Both the position numbers and the translations under genes were made by a program. The notes under the pieces are model-generated. The model did not search any database and was not told where the DNA came from. It saw nothing but the letters and a program-made list of their open reading frames with translations. From Vicinamibacteraceae bacterium (GTDB lineage: Bacteria; Acidobacteriota; Thermoanaerobaculia; Multivoradales; Multivoraceae), in NCBI GenBank assembly GCA_012270995.1, contig JAAXHG010000164.1, positions 1-51,644 of the forward strand: a stretch of 51,644 nt of DNA, written 5' to 3'. Position 1 is the first letter of the stretch, and each line of letters begins with the position of its first letter. This document shows positions 33,081-41,830 of this stretch, piece by piece.

Positions 33081-35756
33081 TTAGAGATCGGCTGGCCGAC
33101 CGCGGACGACGACCGGCCGAGCGGGGTCGCCGGCGAAGGGAATCTCCGCATCCGCAGCCCAACGCCGGCTCGCCGCCCAGAAGGAGACGGAGTACCCGCC
33201 CGGAGAGATGCAGCCGAGGCCGAGCCGCCCTCGCTCCGAGAACCTCACGCCCCCCGAGGCGCCGCTCAGGTGGCCCGCCAGTTCGACGCCCGACTCCGTC
33301 CGGACGCTCAGGAAGGACAGCGGTGCACCTCCGCAATCCTCGTCGGGGCAGTCCAGTTCGAGCAGCCGGCCGGTCCAGGACGACAGATCAAGAGTCGTCG
33401 GCTCGTCCTCCTCGACTATGAACGACCTGCCGCCCACGCAGGCGACGCTGTCGTTCCAGACCAGGCCGTACTCACCCGGCGCAAGGTCGCGCCGTGAGTA
33501 GCGCCCCTGGGCGGACGCGAGTCCGGTCCCGGCTACATCGCCGGCGGCGTCGACCAAGTGCAGCCAGGCTCCCGCGGCCGCACCGCCGCCGGACCGTTGA
33601 AGGCTCAGTTCCAACCACCCCGGGTCGCCTTGCGGAAGGCGCAGAATCTGCGGCGGCGGCGCGGCCATCAGAACGAGCTCCACCGACACGCTTCCGCCCG
33701 CCGCAGTCCGGCCCCGCAGCAGATAACGACCGGGCGGGGCTGGCGGCAACTCGAAGGTCCCGTCCTCCGCGGCGGTGCTCGCAGCCACTTCGCGCCCGAC
33801 TCCACCGATGAGCGCGACGTTGCCCGTCACGGGCCGCCCGTCGCGGTCGAGCAGCATGCCTCCAACCCGGATTCCCGCCAGATCGAACCGCGCCTGCGCG
33901 CCTTGCGGCCAGAGCCGCCCGACGCTCGATCCGTCCGTACCGTGCCACGTCATCCAGAGGAGATCCTCGGGCGCGCCCACGATCTCGAACGAGCCATCGG
34001 CGGCCACCTGGGCACCCAGGCTCAGACCACTCGCGCGAAACATCCGGCTCCTCTCACTGGCGGAGCCAGCCCGGGACCGGAGCATGATCGTCCCGCTCGA
34101 TCGACCGGCGTCCAGCACCCGGCCGAAGCGCACCGCGCCGCCCGGAACCGGGCTTCCATTCATCACGAGCGTGCTGCGGATTGTCCGGGCCGGGGCCTGC
34201 AGGCGGACCTCCTGTCGGTCGGCGGGACCATCGCCCGCGACTGACGCCTCGCGTGCGACGCGCGTGACGCCGGCACCGTCCGACGCCTCGAACCGGTAGT
34301 CGCCGGGCGCCAGCAGAACTTGGGCCGAACTTCGCGGCGAGTCTTCCTCCGACAAACCGCCCATCCGCTCCTGCGGGGCGAGCGCGGCTTCCGTGAGCGG
34401 CGCACCGATTTCGCGAAACCGGTCGTACACGCGGACCATGCCTTCTCCCAAGCCGTCGACGGTGACCGAGACCGGTTCTCCGGCATCGAGCCAAGTCTCC
34501 CCGAGGTCGGCCTGCTCCGAGTCCCCGAGTACGAGGAGACGGTCGATGGTCGCCGCGGCGGGGCACTGGATCCGTAAGTGGTAGCGGCCGCCGGACAGGC
34601 CGCCGAGAAGATACACACCGTCTTCGCCGCTCACGGCGAGAGGCCGATCGCCCATCAGGGCGGCGCGGATCTCACCGGAACCCGTCACCAGGAGTTCGAC
34701 GACGCAGCCCGCGGCCGGCGCCGCGCCCACCGTGTCGAAGAGCCGGCCGGAGACGCGGGCGCCCGACTCAAGGAACACGGCGCCCAGGTCGACCTCGCCG
34801 CCGGGTGCGACCTGTACGCCGATCATCGGCGAGCGCAGGTGGTGCTCCGCCTCGAAAGTCACGGCAACCATGCCGCCGGCAAGGAACTCGGAGGGGATCG
34901 TGGCCGTGGCGGGTGCGGACTCCTGGTTCACCATCACTGCGGTACCGCTCCGGCCTGCCGCCGCCACTGCCTCCACCCGCATGGTGAACTCCGGGACCGG
35001 CTGGCCGTCCACGCCCGCGACCTCGACACGGATTCGCCCGCCGGCGGGCGATGCAGCCTCGTAGGCGCGCGCCAGTTCCAGCCGGAGCGGCCCGGAGTCG
35101 GCGCCGACCGTCCACGTCTCGCCCTGGTGCGCCGGTGCCGAAACGTGAAGCTCGACGGGCTCAGGTGGCAGGCCGGCGACCTCGAACCAGCCCGCCTCAT
35201 CGGACGTCGCGCACCGCTCCCACCGCCGGAAGCGCTCGGGTGCGTGCTCGTTCATCCAGGCGGCGCAGACACTGGCGTTCGGGACATCCGAGCCAGTGTC
35301 CAGAGCCACGATGTTGCCCGACACGGCGCGGCCCACTTCCAGTCGGACGACCCGGGGCGGCGGTGCCGCAACGTGGCTCACCACGACAGGAAGGTGCCGG
35401 GGATCATCCACGACGACCAGAAGCCCCGGCAGCCGCGGCACCGGAGATTGGACCACGCCCTGCTCGTCGGTCCTCGTCTCGACGAGGACGGCCGCCATTG
35501 GGGGCACGTCGTTCCGGTCCGCGCGCAGGACCATGACGCCGGCACCTTCTACGGCGTCGCCCGCAGCGTCGACGACCCGCATGCGTTCGGCGGAGGCGTT
35601 GGCCCCAGGTTCCTGGCGTGCCGGGAGTGCCCCCGTCCAGATGAGGTGCGCCGCAGCAAGTAGAGCCAGTGGAGGGATCCAGCTTCGGCTCCGCCGTGGG
35701 ACCCCGCCCCCCACAGGCCCTGCCGGGGACGCCGGGTCTCCGCCTCGGCGCATCAC
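33081..35756 (-). CDS. Large secreted multidomain protein with carboxypeptidase-regulatory-like beta-sandwiches
   Basis: An 891-aa exported protein. An N-terminal signal/anchor (IPPLALLAAAHLIWTGALPA) is followed by many beta-sandwich modules that end in the PGxYxL/R type turn: GLPPEPVELHV, LSGGRYHLRI, LLAPGDYRFEASDG, APPGRYLLRGRTA, LAPGEYGLVWND and ISPGGYSVSFWA. These are the CarboxypepD_reg/SdrD-B-like folds. Two Cys pairs near the C-terminus (LDCPDEDCGGAP) may be disulfides. Its ATG overlaps the stop of the upstream lipoprotein (ATGA). No catalytic residues are evident, so a structural or binding role is inferred. It is the last gene of a four-gene secretion cluster. Confidence 0.75.
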   Translation of the reverse strand: MMRRGGDPASPAGPVGGGVPRRSRSWIPPLALLAAAHLIWTGALPARQEPGANASAERMRVVDAAGDAVEGAGVMVLRADRNDVPPMAAVLVETRTDEQGVVQSPVPRLPGLLVVVDDPRHLPVVVSHVAAPPPRVVRLEVGRAVSGNIVALDTGSDVPNASVCAAWMNEHAPERFRRWERCATSDEAGWFEVAGLPPEPVELHVSAPAHQGETWTVGADSGPLRLELARAYEAASPAGGRIRVEVAGVDGQPVPEFTMRVEAVAAAGRSGTAVMVNQESAPATATIPSEFLAGGMVAVTFEAEHHLRSPMIGVQVAPGGEVDLGAVFLESGARVSGRLFDTVGAAPAAGCVVELLVTGSGEIRAALMGDRPLAVSGEDGVYLLGGLSGGRYHLRIQCPAAATIDRLLVLGDSEQADLGETWLDAGEPVSVTVDGLGEGMVRVYDRFREIGAPLTEAALAPQERMGGLSEEDSPRSSAQVLLAPGDYRFEASDGAGVTRVAREASVAGDGPADRQEVRLQAPARTIRSTLVMNGSPVPGGAVRFGRVLDAGRSSGTIMLRSRAGSASERSRMFRASGLSLGAQVAADGSFEIVGAPEDLLWMTWHGTDGSSVGRLWPQGAQARFDLAGIRVGGMLLDRDGRPVTGNVALIGGVGREVAASTAAEDGTFELPPAPPGRYLLRGRTAAGGSVSVELVLMAAPPPQILRLPQGDPGWLELSLQRSGGGAAAGAWLHLVDAAGDVAGTGLASAQGRYSRRDLAPGEYGLVWNDSVACVGGRSFIVEEDEPTTLDLSSWTGRLLELDCPDEDCGGAPLSFLSVRTESGVELAGHLSGASGGVRFSERGRLGLGCISPGGYSVSFWAASRRWAADAEIPFAGDPARPVVVRGRPADL

Positions 35757-36235
35757 CCGTCCATCGGGGAGTACCGGAGCAGGCCCAGCACCTCTTGCAC
35801 GAGCAGCCGCTCCTCCTCCCAGGGATTCACGGGGCGCAGCAGGAGCAAGCGCCCGTCGCGGCCGTAGACCTCGAGACGCGGCCGCTCCACCTTGCGCCCC
35901 GCCTCCTCCAATGCGTGCAGCGGTAGATTGACCACATGGCCCGGAAAGGGTAGCCCGTCCATACCGGCCTCGACCGGCAGGCCAGCGGGGATGACGGTAA
36001 GGACGGCCACGTCCTCGCGCTCCTCCGCCAGTTGGGAGAGCGCCCGGGTCGCGATGAGATCCTGCGGCGAGCAGCGCTCCGGCCGTGGCAGGAAGGCGAC
36101 TCTCAGCGCGGCGTCACTTAGGTGGTCAGCGGTGAACACCCGATGCGCCACGAGATCTACGCCATCCGGCGCGTCGCTCGATCCGACGCAACCAGCCACT
36201 ACAAGGAGGCCGACGAGTACTTCGATCAGTCGCAT
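35753..36235 (-). CDS. Thioredoxin-like-fold lipoprotein
   Basis: A 160-aa lipoprotein with signal RLIEVLVGLLVVAGC (Cys about residue 16). The mature part has a redoxin-like pattern: LRVAFLPRPERCSPQDL at the first strand/helix, DVAVLTVIPAGLP, and PRLEVYGRDGRLLLLRPV, where thioredoxin-fold proteins have their cis-Pro/GRxG strand. A single Cys replaces the CxxC pair, so classical disulfide chemistry is unlikely. The ATG overlaps the end of the predicted propeller gene by ten bases. Family membership is a weak fold impression. Confidence 0.55.
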   Translation of the reverse strand: MRLIEVLVGLLVVAGCVGSSDAPDGVDLVAHRVFTADHLSDAALRVAFLPRPERCSPQDLIATRALSQLAEEREDVAVLTVIPAGLPVEAGMDGLPFPGHVVNLPLHALEEAGRKVERPRLEVYGRDGRLLLLRPVNPWEEERLLVQEVLGLLRYSPMDG

Positions 36236-37452
36236 ATGATCGGCCTCCCTGAACGTACGGCTTCCGCGTCCAGGAGCAGGAGACGCGTCGGCTGGCGGAA
36301 CATGTCGTCGGCGAAGCTGCTCGATTCCTCCAGCAGCCAGTACCTTTCGCCGGGCAAGAGGCTCACATGGGGCGCACGGGTTGGCAGGTCGGTGCTGTCC
36401 AGAACCGAATCGGTCCGGGGATCGATGCGGTGAAGTCGCCACGCGACCTTCCCCAGTTCAGGAACGGTGCGAGCGAGGAGATACAGGACGGCGCCATCGC
36501 CATAGAGTCCGGCCGCGTACTCGGCTGCTTCCGCAGCGGCATAGAAGCGATCGGCGCTTCCCCAGCCAGTCACCTGCGGCAGCGGTGGGAAGACCTTCAC
36601 ATCGTGAGGAAAGGCGCTGAGTCCGGCCATTCCCTCGCCTTCTCCCTTGTCTCTCCCGCCAACCAGCACTTGAATGAACGGACGGTCCGCGAAGCGAAGC
36701 GCGAAGACCCCAGGTAGTTCTCCACGAGTCGTTGCCAAGGATCTCACGGGCAGATGACTGAGCCGCGGATACTCGCCTTCAACGGTCGACCAATCGTTGA
36801 CCAGGTCGAACTCGTCGGCCTCCTCTGGCTGCCGTTCCAACTCCAGAAGGAAGTAGCTCGGCCCTGGCTTCACCCAAGCGAAGATACGGCCCGCGCCCAC
36901 GGCGAGTTCCCGTATGTGTGCTCCAAGCGAAGGTGTAGGACTCGAGTCTTCCCGATGCTTGGTCGTCCAGCGGAGGAGGTTGCGGGGGCGTAGCGCATTG
37001 TCGAGCAGTAGCAAGCTCGCGGCTCCTCCCGTGTCGGGTGTCGGCGGAGTGTGTAGGCCGAGAATCACCCCTTCCGGGTCCGGACCGATAGCGGTAGGGT
37101 GTGACAGACCGGCCTTCGAGTCTGGAAGCCACCATGGGAAGTCCGGTGGGCCGCTGTAACTGACCTCGCCCGTCTCCGCGTCGTAGACCAGGAGCCGGTT
37201 TCGCTTCGAATCCACCAACGCGAACCGGTCGGCCTCCAGCCAGACTCCCTCGACACCGCCAAGCCGCGGAAGCTCTTCGGCCGCCACCTGCCGGCAGTCG
37301 GTGCCGGAGACGCCCTGGGCACCCCCCAACGACAACAAGGCCAGCAGGCCGGCGAGCCGAAGGCTGAACCTGCTCGGTGCAGCGGTTGCTAGTGGCCAGC
37401 GCCACCTCAGCGAGCGCACACAAGCAGGCGCTGGTCTGGTGCTGGTGAACAT
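36226..37452 (-). CDS. Secreted predicted beta-propeller-like protein
   Basis: A 408-aa exported protein. The chosen ATG (37452) starts an Arg-rich region and a hydrophobic segment (SLRLAGLLALLSLGGAQGV). The rest is strand-rich with blade-like repeats (GVWLEADRFALVDSKRNRLL, IRELAVGAGRIFAWVK, DGAVLYLLARTVPELGK, HVSLLPGERYWLLEESS), like six-bladed propellers of the BF3164 kind. A long in-frame extension upstream is ignored because it crosses the small Cys-rich gene. Together with the Cys-rich small protein, the lipoprotein and the large secreted protein it forms one minus-strand cluster. Confidence 0.5.
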   Translation of the reverse strand: MFTSTRPAPACVRSLRWRWPLATAAPSRFSLRLAGLLALLSLGGAQGVSGTDCRQVAAEELPRLGGVEGVWLEADRFALVDSKRNRLLVYDAETGEVSYSGPPDFPWWLPDSKAGLSHPTAIGPDPEGVILGLHTPPTPDTGGAASLLLLDNALRPRNLLRWTTKHREDSSPTPSLGAHIRELAVGAGRIFAWVKPGPSYFLLELERQPEEADEFDLVNDWSTVEGEYPRLSHLPVRSLATTRGELPGVFALRFADRPFIQVLVGGRDKGEGEGMAGLSAFPHDVKVFPPLPQVTGWGSADRFYAAAEAAEYAAGLYGDGAVLYLLARTVPELGKVAWRLHRIDPRTDSVLDSTDLPTRAPHVSLLPGERYWLLEESSSFADDMFRQPTRLLLLDAEAVRSGRPIICD

Positions 37453-37613
37453 GGGAAGCGACGAGACGCGCCAATGTCCCGGCCGCCGACCGCGATTGAC
37501 GACCCGAATGTCGGTCGACTCCAAGTGCCCGCGGCGAAAGGGCGTACAGTCGGGTGAGCGTCGAACGAGGGGGCCGTGGCCGCTCGAAACCAGCGCGACT
37601 TCGCTACCGGCCG

Positions 37614-37823
37614 CTAGTACGGACAGATCACCACGCAGTTCATGCAGTCGCTGCCGCTTGAGGGACATCCGCCGGCGTCAAGGTCGAGGCTGAAGCCATC
37701 GGCGCAGTACCAGTCGCAGCCGCCACCTGCGGCGAACGGCGTGCCCGCGGTCAAGGGCATGAGCAGGACGAAGAAGAGCATCGTCCAGAACACGAAAGAA
37801 CGAAAACGCTTGCGATCACCCAT
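37614..37823 (-). CDS. Small secreted Cys-rich protein
   Basis: A 69-aa protein. An ideal ribosome site (GGGAGG, seven bases before ATG) and a signal peptide (FVFWTMLFFVLLMPLTAG) precede a ~37-aa mature part with six Cys: CDWYC, GGC, DCMNC and CVVIC near the C-terminus. The spacing suggests three disulfides or a metal site, and the end is CPY. It stands 161 bp upstream of the predicted propeller gene. Small secreted peptides next to six-bladed propeller and thioredoxin-like lipoproteins are known in Bacteroidota (NVEALA-type clusters); this resembles an analogue, which is inference. The start is well supported; the function is unknown. Confidence 0.65.
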   Translation of the reverse strand: MGDRKRFRSFVFWTMLFFVLLMPLTAGTPFAAGGGCDWYCADGFSLDLDAGGCPSSGSDCMNCVVICPY

Positions 37824-38223
37824 AGGGGCCTCCCATGTCAGTTGTCCGAAACGCCCAAGGACCTTGCCGGAGGGAATCCGGCCTGGTCCGCGAGACTCGG
37901 CCGTGTGGAACGGGGTGACCCTAGGGAACGCCTCGCCGGATGTCAAGAGAGAGTTGTCCAAGGCTGTCCAAGGCTCTGCGACTGCGTCAGGCGGGACGCG
38001 AACTCCCCGATTGGGACTATCCCAAAGTCATGCGGCTTTGATTCGAGCCGGTCGAGTGGCTTGGGACTTCGACGGTCCGGTTCGATGTCGTGTTGGTTCT
38101 CGGTGGGCTGGGGTTCGGCGGCGGGGAGTGGATCGGTCGTCGTGAGCGGCGGCGGCGCTCGGCCGGGTACGCGGTTCGGGTTCGGCAACCGGGGCCGGTG
38201 AGCGTTGGGGGGCGGCGCGCCGT
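37824..38223. other. Intergenic stretch before IS remnants, no gene seen
   Basis: Holds the presumed promoter of the Cys-rich protein and the first copy of the short TGTCCAAGGC repeat. Long frames here are Arg/Pro-rich and unconvincing. Confidence 0.5.
37955..37974. repeat. Tandem TGTCCAAGGC repeat, copy 1
   Basis: TGTCCAAGGC occurs twice in tandem at 37955-37964 and 37965-37974. A near copy is at 38727-38746, so the two pairs flank the ISAs1-like remnant in direct orientation. They may be duplicated DNA from an earlier mobile-element event. Confidence 0.5.
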
Positions 38224-38720
38224 TCAGCCCGGGAAGAGCGTTCTGGTGACCTGGCTCCATTGGTCGCCCTGTCGGGCGGCGAAGTGGCGGTGGGCCTGCG
38301 GCATGTAGGGGAAGCGTCCGTCGAGTCTGACGATCGAGATCGCGGCGTTGGCGAGGCTGGCGAGATTGCGTCTCAGGCTCTTCGTTCGCACGCGGTTGCG
38401 GTCCTTGTCGTAGGCCGTGTCACGGACGTAGTGGAGCCGGTTCTCGATCTCCCAGTGGCCTCGGTTCAGCGCCAGCAGCTCGCTCGCCTGTGCCCGTTCG
38501 GGGTCGAGAGAGGTGGTGCCGAAGGCCTCTTACGTCGTCGTTTTGCCGGTGCGCGGCGCCTTGCGCTCGCGCTCAATGCGGAACGCCTGGCGGCGCTGAG
38601 GCATGCCGGCGTACTCCGTCGGCACACGGTCGAGGCCGATCGTGCGGCAGCGGCGACCAGGCCCCGGAAACCAAGGTAGTGATGACGATCCATCAACAGG
38701 TCCCAGCGAGCCGTCTCCGC
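38224..38720 (-). pseudogene. Remnant of a DUF4338/ISAs1-type transposase
   Basis: About 38640-38720 encodes RWDLLMDRHHYLGFRGLV, the DUF4338 (DruA-like) motif that precedes many ISAs1-type transposases. In another frame 38530-38640 encodes PTEYAGMPQRRQAFRIER, then a TAA stop. Past that stop the frame continues with FGTTSLDPERA, LLALNRGHWEIENRLHYVRD and DKDRNRVRT, the C-terminal DDE half of ISAs1 transposases, to the TGA at 38224. The middle of both domains is missing and the frame shifts between them, so the gene is dead. Confidence 0.8.
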
Positions 38721-38726
38721 ACGGTC

Positions 38727-38746
38727 TGTCCAAGGCCGTCCAAGGT
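38727..38746. repeat. Tandem TGTCCAAGGC-type repeat, copy 2
   Basis: TGTCCAAGGC at 38727-38736 is followed by the variant CGTCCAAGGT at 38737-38746, matching copy 1 at 37955-37974 in direct orientation, about 770 bp apart. It abuts the DUF4338 fragment. Confidence 0.5.
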
Positions 38747-38837
38747 CGACCTGCGGCCTGTTGGCCGAGGTCGACGCGGCGCGCTGGACGCTCTAACTCC
38801 TCGTCAATCCGGCGCATTACCGCCCCGCGCCACCAAC

Positions 38838-39000
38838 TCCAACGGCGACCTCTACAGCCTCCGCAAGCCGAAGACCTGCAGGCGGTGCTGCACGGTCTTC
38901 AGGAAGACGAAGCCGCGGCGGGTCGGGATCGCGCAGCGACGCAAGCCGGTGCTCTCGGGCCAGCCGGGCTTCCTGCGCGTGGACACCGTGGATCAGGGGG
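38838..39000 (+). pseudogene. Fragment of an integrase-core (DDE) transposase
   Basis: A + strand reading gives NSNGDLYSLRKPKTC, KTKPRRVGIAQRRKPVLSG and QPGFLRVDTVDQGEK. This matches the segment around the first catalytic Asp of integrase-core transposases (usual form xxHLYxLR...GERRKPxPxGxPGxLRVDTVHQGD). Only ~55 residues remain; the rest of the catalytic core is absent. It lies opposite in direction to the ISAs1 remnant. Confidence 0.7.
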
Positions 39001-39070
39001 AGAAGCGACCGCGAAGTGGAGGCTACATCGGTAGGATTCGAGAGGCTCGGGTTCTGCGGCCCACCCGGCT

Positions 39071-40063
39071 CTACTGCCGGACGACCTCCTCGATCGCCGC
39101 CATTCCGCCGACTCTTCCGGCGTTGTCGAGGTAGACCTGCCGCACCCTGTCCTCGAACAGCGGGCGGTCGATCTCGTTGAACTCGATTCCCAGCTTCTCC
39201 AGTTCGGCCAGGGCGTCGGCGGTCATCGACGCCATCGCCTCCCGTTCGACCTGGACCGACGCCCTGCCGGCGTCGAGCACCGCCTCCTGGAGGTCCGGCG
39301 GCAGCTCGTCGTAGAGCTTGCGGCTGAAGATCAGCGCCACGGCGAGGTAGAGGTGCCGCGTGTAGGACACGTACTTCGTGACCTCGTAGAAACGCTCCCC
39401 GTAGAGATCGACGTGGTCCGTCTCGGCGCCGTCGACGACGCCCTGTTCCAGCGCCGAGTAGAGCTCGCCGAAGGACATCGGCGTCGCCTGCGCGCCGAGG
39501 GCGTTGAAGGTGTCGACCAGGATCGGGGTCGGGATGACCCGGATCTTGAGGCCCTCGAAGTCGTCGGGCGTGACGATCGGCCGTTCCGCGTTCCAGGCGT
39601 TCCGCCGGCCGGCGAACCAGTAGCCCAGCACGAGGACGTCGAGTTCCTCCTCGATCCGGTCGGCGACGCGCTCGCCGATCGGTCCGTCGAGCACTCGGTA
39701 GAAGTGGTCGAGGTCCCGGAAGATGAAGGGGAAGTTGAAGATCTCCGCCTCCGGGACGAAGGCGGAAATGCCGCCGCCGGCGCTCGCGGCGGAGGCGGCC
39801 AGCGCGCCCAGCTTGACCATCAGGGTCGCCTCCTCCTCGGTGCCGAGCTGCTCGTTCTCGAAGATCTGCACCGTCACCGCGCCGGCGGACCGTTCCTCGA
39901 GAACGCGGCTGAACTCCTCGAAGCCGGCCTGGAACGGGTGTCCGGCCGGGCCGTTGTGGGCGACCTTGAGCACGGTGACGCCGTCGTTGCCGCGGCAGCC
40001 GCCGAGGAGGAGGGCGATCACGCAGGCGACCAGGATCGCCACCGTTTGGCGCGTTCTACTCAT
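39071..40063 (-). CDS. dctP: TRAP transporter solute-binding lipoprotein DctP
   Basis: Periplasmic binding protein of a tripartite ATP-independent transporter. A lipobox (LLLGGC, Cys about 23) is followed by DctP-family sequence: LKVAHNGPAGHPFQAG, IFENEQLGTEEE, FNFPFIFRD, and GLKIRVIPTPILVDTFNALGA with the Arg that salt-bridges the substrate carboxylate. FGELYSALEQGVVDGAE is the family's signature helix. It is the last gene of the operon, with its ATG overlapping the dctM stop by eight bases. The substrate is a carboxylate, probably hydroxyproline-like given the neighbours; this is inference. Confidence 0.93.
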   Translation of the reverse strand: MSRTRQTVAILVACVIALLLGGCRGNDGVTVLKVAHNGPAGHPFQAGFEEFSRVLEERSAGAVTVQIFENEQLGTEEEATLMVKLGALAASAASAGGGISAFVPEAEIFNFPFIFRDLDHFYRVLDGPIGERVADRIEEELDVLVLGYWFAGRRNAWNAERPIVTPDDFEGLKIRVIPTPILVDTFNALGAQATPMSFGELYSALEQGVVDGAETDHVDLYGERFYEVTKYVSYTRHLYLAVALIFSRKLYDELPPDLQEAVLDAGRASVQVEREAMASMTADALAELEKLGIEFNEIDRPLFEDRVRQVYLDNAGRVGGMAAIEEVVRQ

Positions 40064-41336
40064 AGCCGAGCGCCTCCGGCAGCCAGAGCGTGACCCCGGG
40101 CACGAAGGTGATCACCAGCAGCATGATGAGCAGCAGCGCGAGGAAGGGCAACAGCTTGGGCGTCACCTTCTCGATCGGCGTCTCCCCGATGCCGCAGGCG
40201 ACGTACAGGCAGATGCCGACCGGTGGCGAGATCATGCCGATGCCGACGTTGGCAGCGACCAGGATGCCGAAGTGGAGCGGGTCCATGCCGAGTGCGATCG
40301 CCGCCGGCAGGAGAATGGGCATCAGGATGATGATCGGCGGCAGGGCGTCCATCACCATGCCGAGGAACAGGAAGATGAGGTGGACGAAGAGGATGAAGAC
40401 GATCCAGTTGGGCGCGTGGGTCGAGATTCCCTCCGCCAGCAGGTGCGGCAGCCGCTCGAAGGTGAGGACGAAGGAGAACATGGACGCCGTCCCCAGCACG
40501 AACAGGACGACGCCGGAGAGCGACGCGGTCTGGAGCAGGATCTTCGGGACGTCCTCGAGCTTCAGTTCCCGGTGGACGAAGAAGGACACCAGGGCGCCGT
40601 AGACGACGGCGACGGCGGACGCTTCGGTCGGTGTGAAGACACCGCCATAGATGCCGCCGAGGATGATGACGATCATGAACAGCGGCAGGATGCCGTCGCG
40701 GATCACGCGGAGCCGCTGCGGCCAGGTCGCCTTCGCCTCGAGTGGCAGATTCAGGTGGAGCGCGCGGAGGTAGGTCATCCCCATCAGGGCCAGGCCCAGC
40801 ACGATCGCCGGCGTGACGCCGGCCGCGAACAGGGCGCCGATCGACATGCCCGAGACGACGCCGATGATGATCAGGTCGATCGCGGGCGGCACGAGGGTCG
40901 AGACGCCGCCGGCCGAGGCGAAGACGGCCGTTGCGAACGGCGATGGATACTGCCGCTGACGCATGGCGGGCAGGGCGACCGAGCCGATGGCGGCCGTGTT
41001 GGCGCTCGGCGAGCCGGAGATGCCGGAGAACAGCATCGTCGAGAGGATGACGACCAGGCCCAGGCCGCCCGGCAGGCGGCCGACGAACTGCATCGCCAGG
41101 TCGACGATCCGGCGCGCCATGCCGCCGTGCGAGATGAGCGCCCCGGCGAGCACGAACAGCGGCACCGCCAGGAGCGGGAAGGAGTCCAGGCCGGCGAGAA
41201 ACTTCTGCGGCAGGACGATCAGGAACTCGGGCGAGCTGTAGAGCAGGCCGACCATGGCCGCGAGGGCGAGCGCGATGGCCACCGGCACGCCGAGCAGCAG
41301 CGCCGCTACCAGGGTCAGGATGACCAGGATTCCCAT
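40056..41336 (-). CDS. dctM: TRAP transporter large permease DctM
   Basis: A 426-aa, ~12-helix sodium-coupled permease of the DctM family. It begins GILVILTLVAALLLGVPVAI and carries ISGSPSANTAAIGSVALPAM, the discontinuous helix/substrate-site region of TRAP large subunits. GVFTPTEASAVAVVYGALV is a second conserved re-entrant loop. Gap to dctQ is 12 bp, and the stop overlaps dctP. It moves substrate from DctP across the inner membrane using a sodium gradient, according to family knowledge. Confidence 0.95.
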   Translation of the reverse strand: MGILVILTLVAALLLGVPVAIALALAAMVGLLYSSPEFLIVLPQKFLAGLDSFPLLAVPLFVLAGALISHGGMARRIVDLAMQFVGRLPGGLGLVVILSTMLFSGISGSPSANTAAIGSVALPAMRQRQYPSPFATAVFASAGGVSTLVPPAIDLIIIGVVSGMSIGALFAAGVTPAIVLGLALMGMTYLRALHLNLPLEAKATWPQRLRVIRDGILPLFMIVIILGGIYGGVFTPTEASAVAVVYGALVSFFVHRELKLEDVPKILLQTASLSGVVLFVLGTASMFSFVLTFERLPHLLAEGISTHAPNWIVFILFVHLIFLFLGMVMDALPPIIILMPILLPAAIALGMDPLHFGILVAANVGIGMISPPVGICLYVACGIGETPIEKVTPKLLPFLALLLIMLLVITFVPGVTLWLPEALGYE

Positions 41337-41348
41337 CGTCCCGGGGTC

Positions 41349-41816
41349 CTACTCCTGTCCCTGTTCCCGCAGTTCCCGGCGCCAGTTCACGAGCACGTAG
41401 TAGAGGGTTAGGGTGCTGCCCACGAAGGCCGAGGAGTACGGGACCGCCATCGACATGCGGGTCGCCGGCGCCAGCATGTCGTGCACCTCGATGGCGAATC
41501 GGAGCGACTGGTAGGCGAAGACGGCCAGGAACGCGGACGCGGCAAGCGCGACCGCCGAGCCGATGAGGCGCCGCATGGCCGGTGGCGTCCGGTCGACGAC
41601 GAAGTGAAGCGCGAAGTGCGCGCCCGTCTTCATCGCGTAGGCGGTGGAGAGGGCGGCGAGCCACATCAGGAGGAACCGGGCCAGTTCCTCCGACCAGGAG
41701 AGCGACGCCTGCAGGACGTACCGGAAGACGACCTGGGAGAAGGTGACGGCGACCAGGGCGACCAGGATCGAGGACACCGCCACCTCGAGCGGGTGGCGGA
41801 GCAATGCCCGGAACAT
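41349..41816 (-). CDS. dctQ: TRAP transporter small permease DctQ
   Basis: A 155-aa four-helix protein: LEVAVSSILVALVAVTFSQV, then LSWSEELARFLLMWLAALST (the conserved W.EE.AR segment of DctQ), and two more helices. ATG 41816 is chosen because it starts the first helix and sits 14 bp past the SDR stop; in-frame upstream sequence overlaps the SDR gene. It supports DctM in the permease complex. Confidence 0.9.
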   Translation of the reverse strand: MFRALLRHPLEVAVSSILVALVAVTFSQVVFRYVLQASLSWSEELARFLLMWLAALSTAYAMKTGAHFALHFVVDRTPPAMRRLIGSAVALAASAFLAVFAYQSLRFAIEVHDMLAPATRMSMAVPYSSAFVGSTLTLYYVLVNWRRELREQGQE

Positions 41817-41830
41817 GGCGCCGAGGCGCT

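Noticed and set aside
39723..41411. 562-codon + strand frame, highly charged (Asp/Glu/Arg/His)
   Set aside because: Antisense to dctP/dctM; charge pattern comes from the complement of hydrophobic codons.
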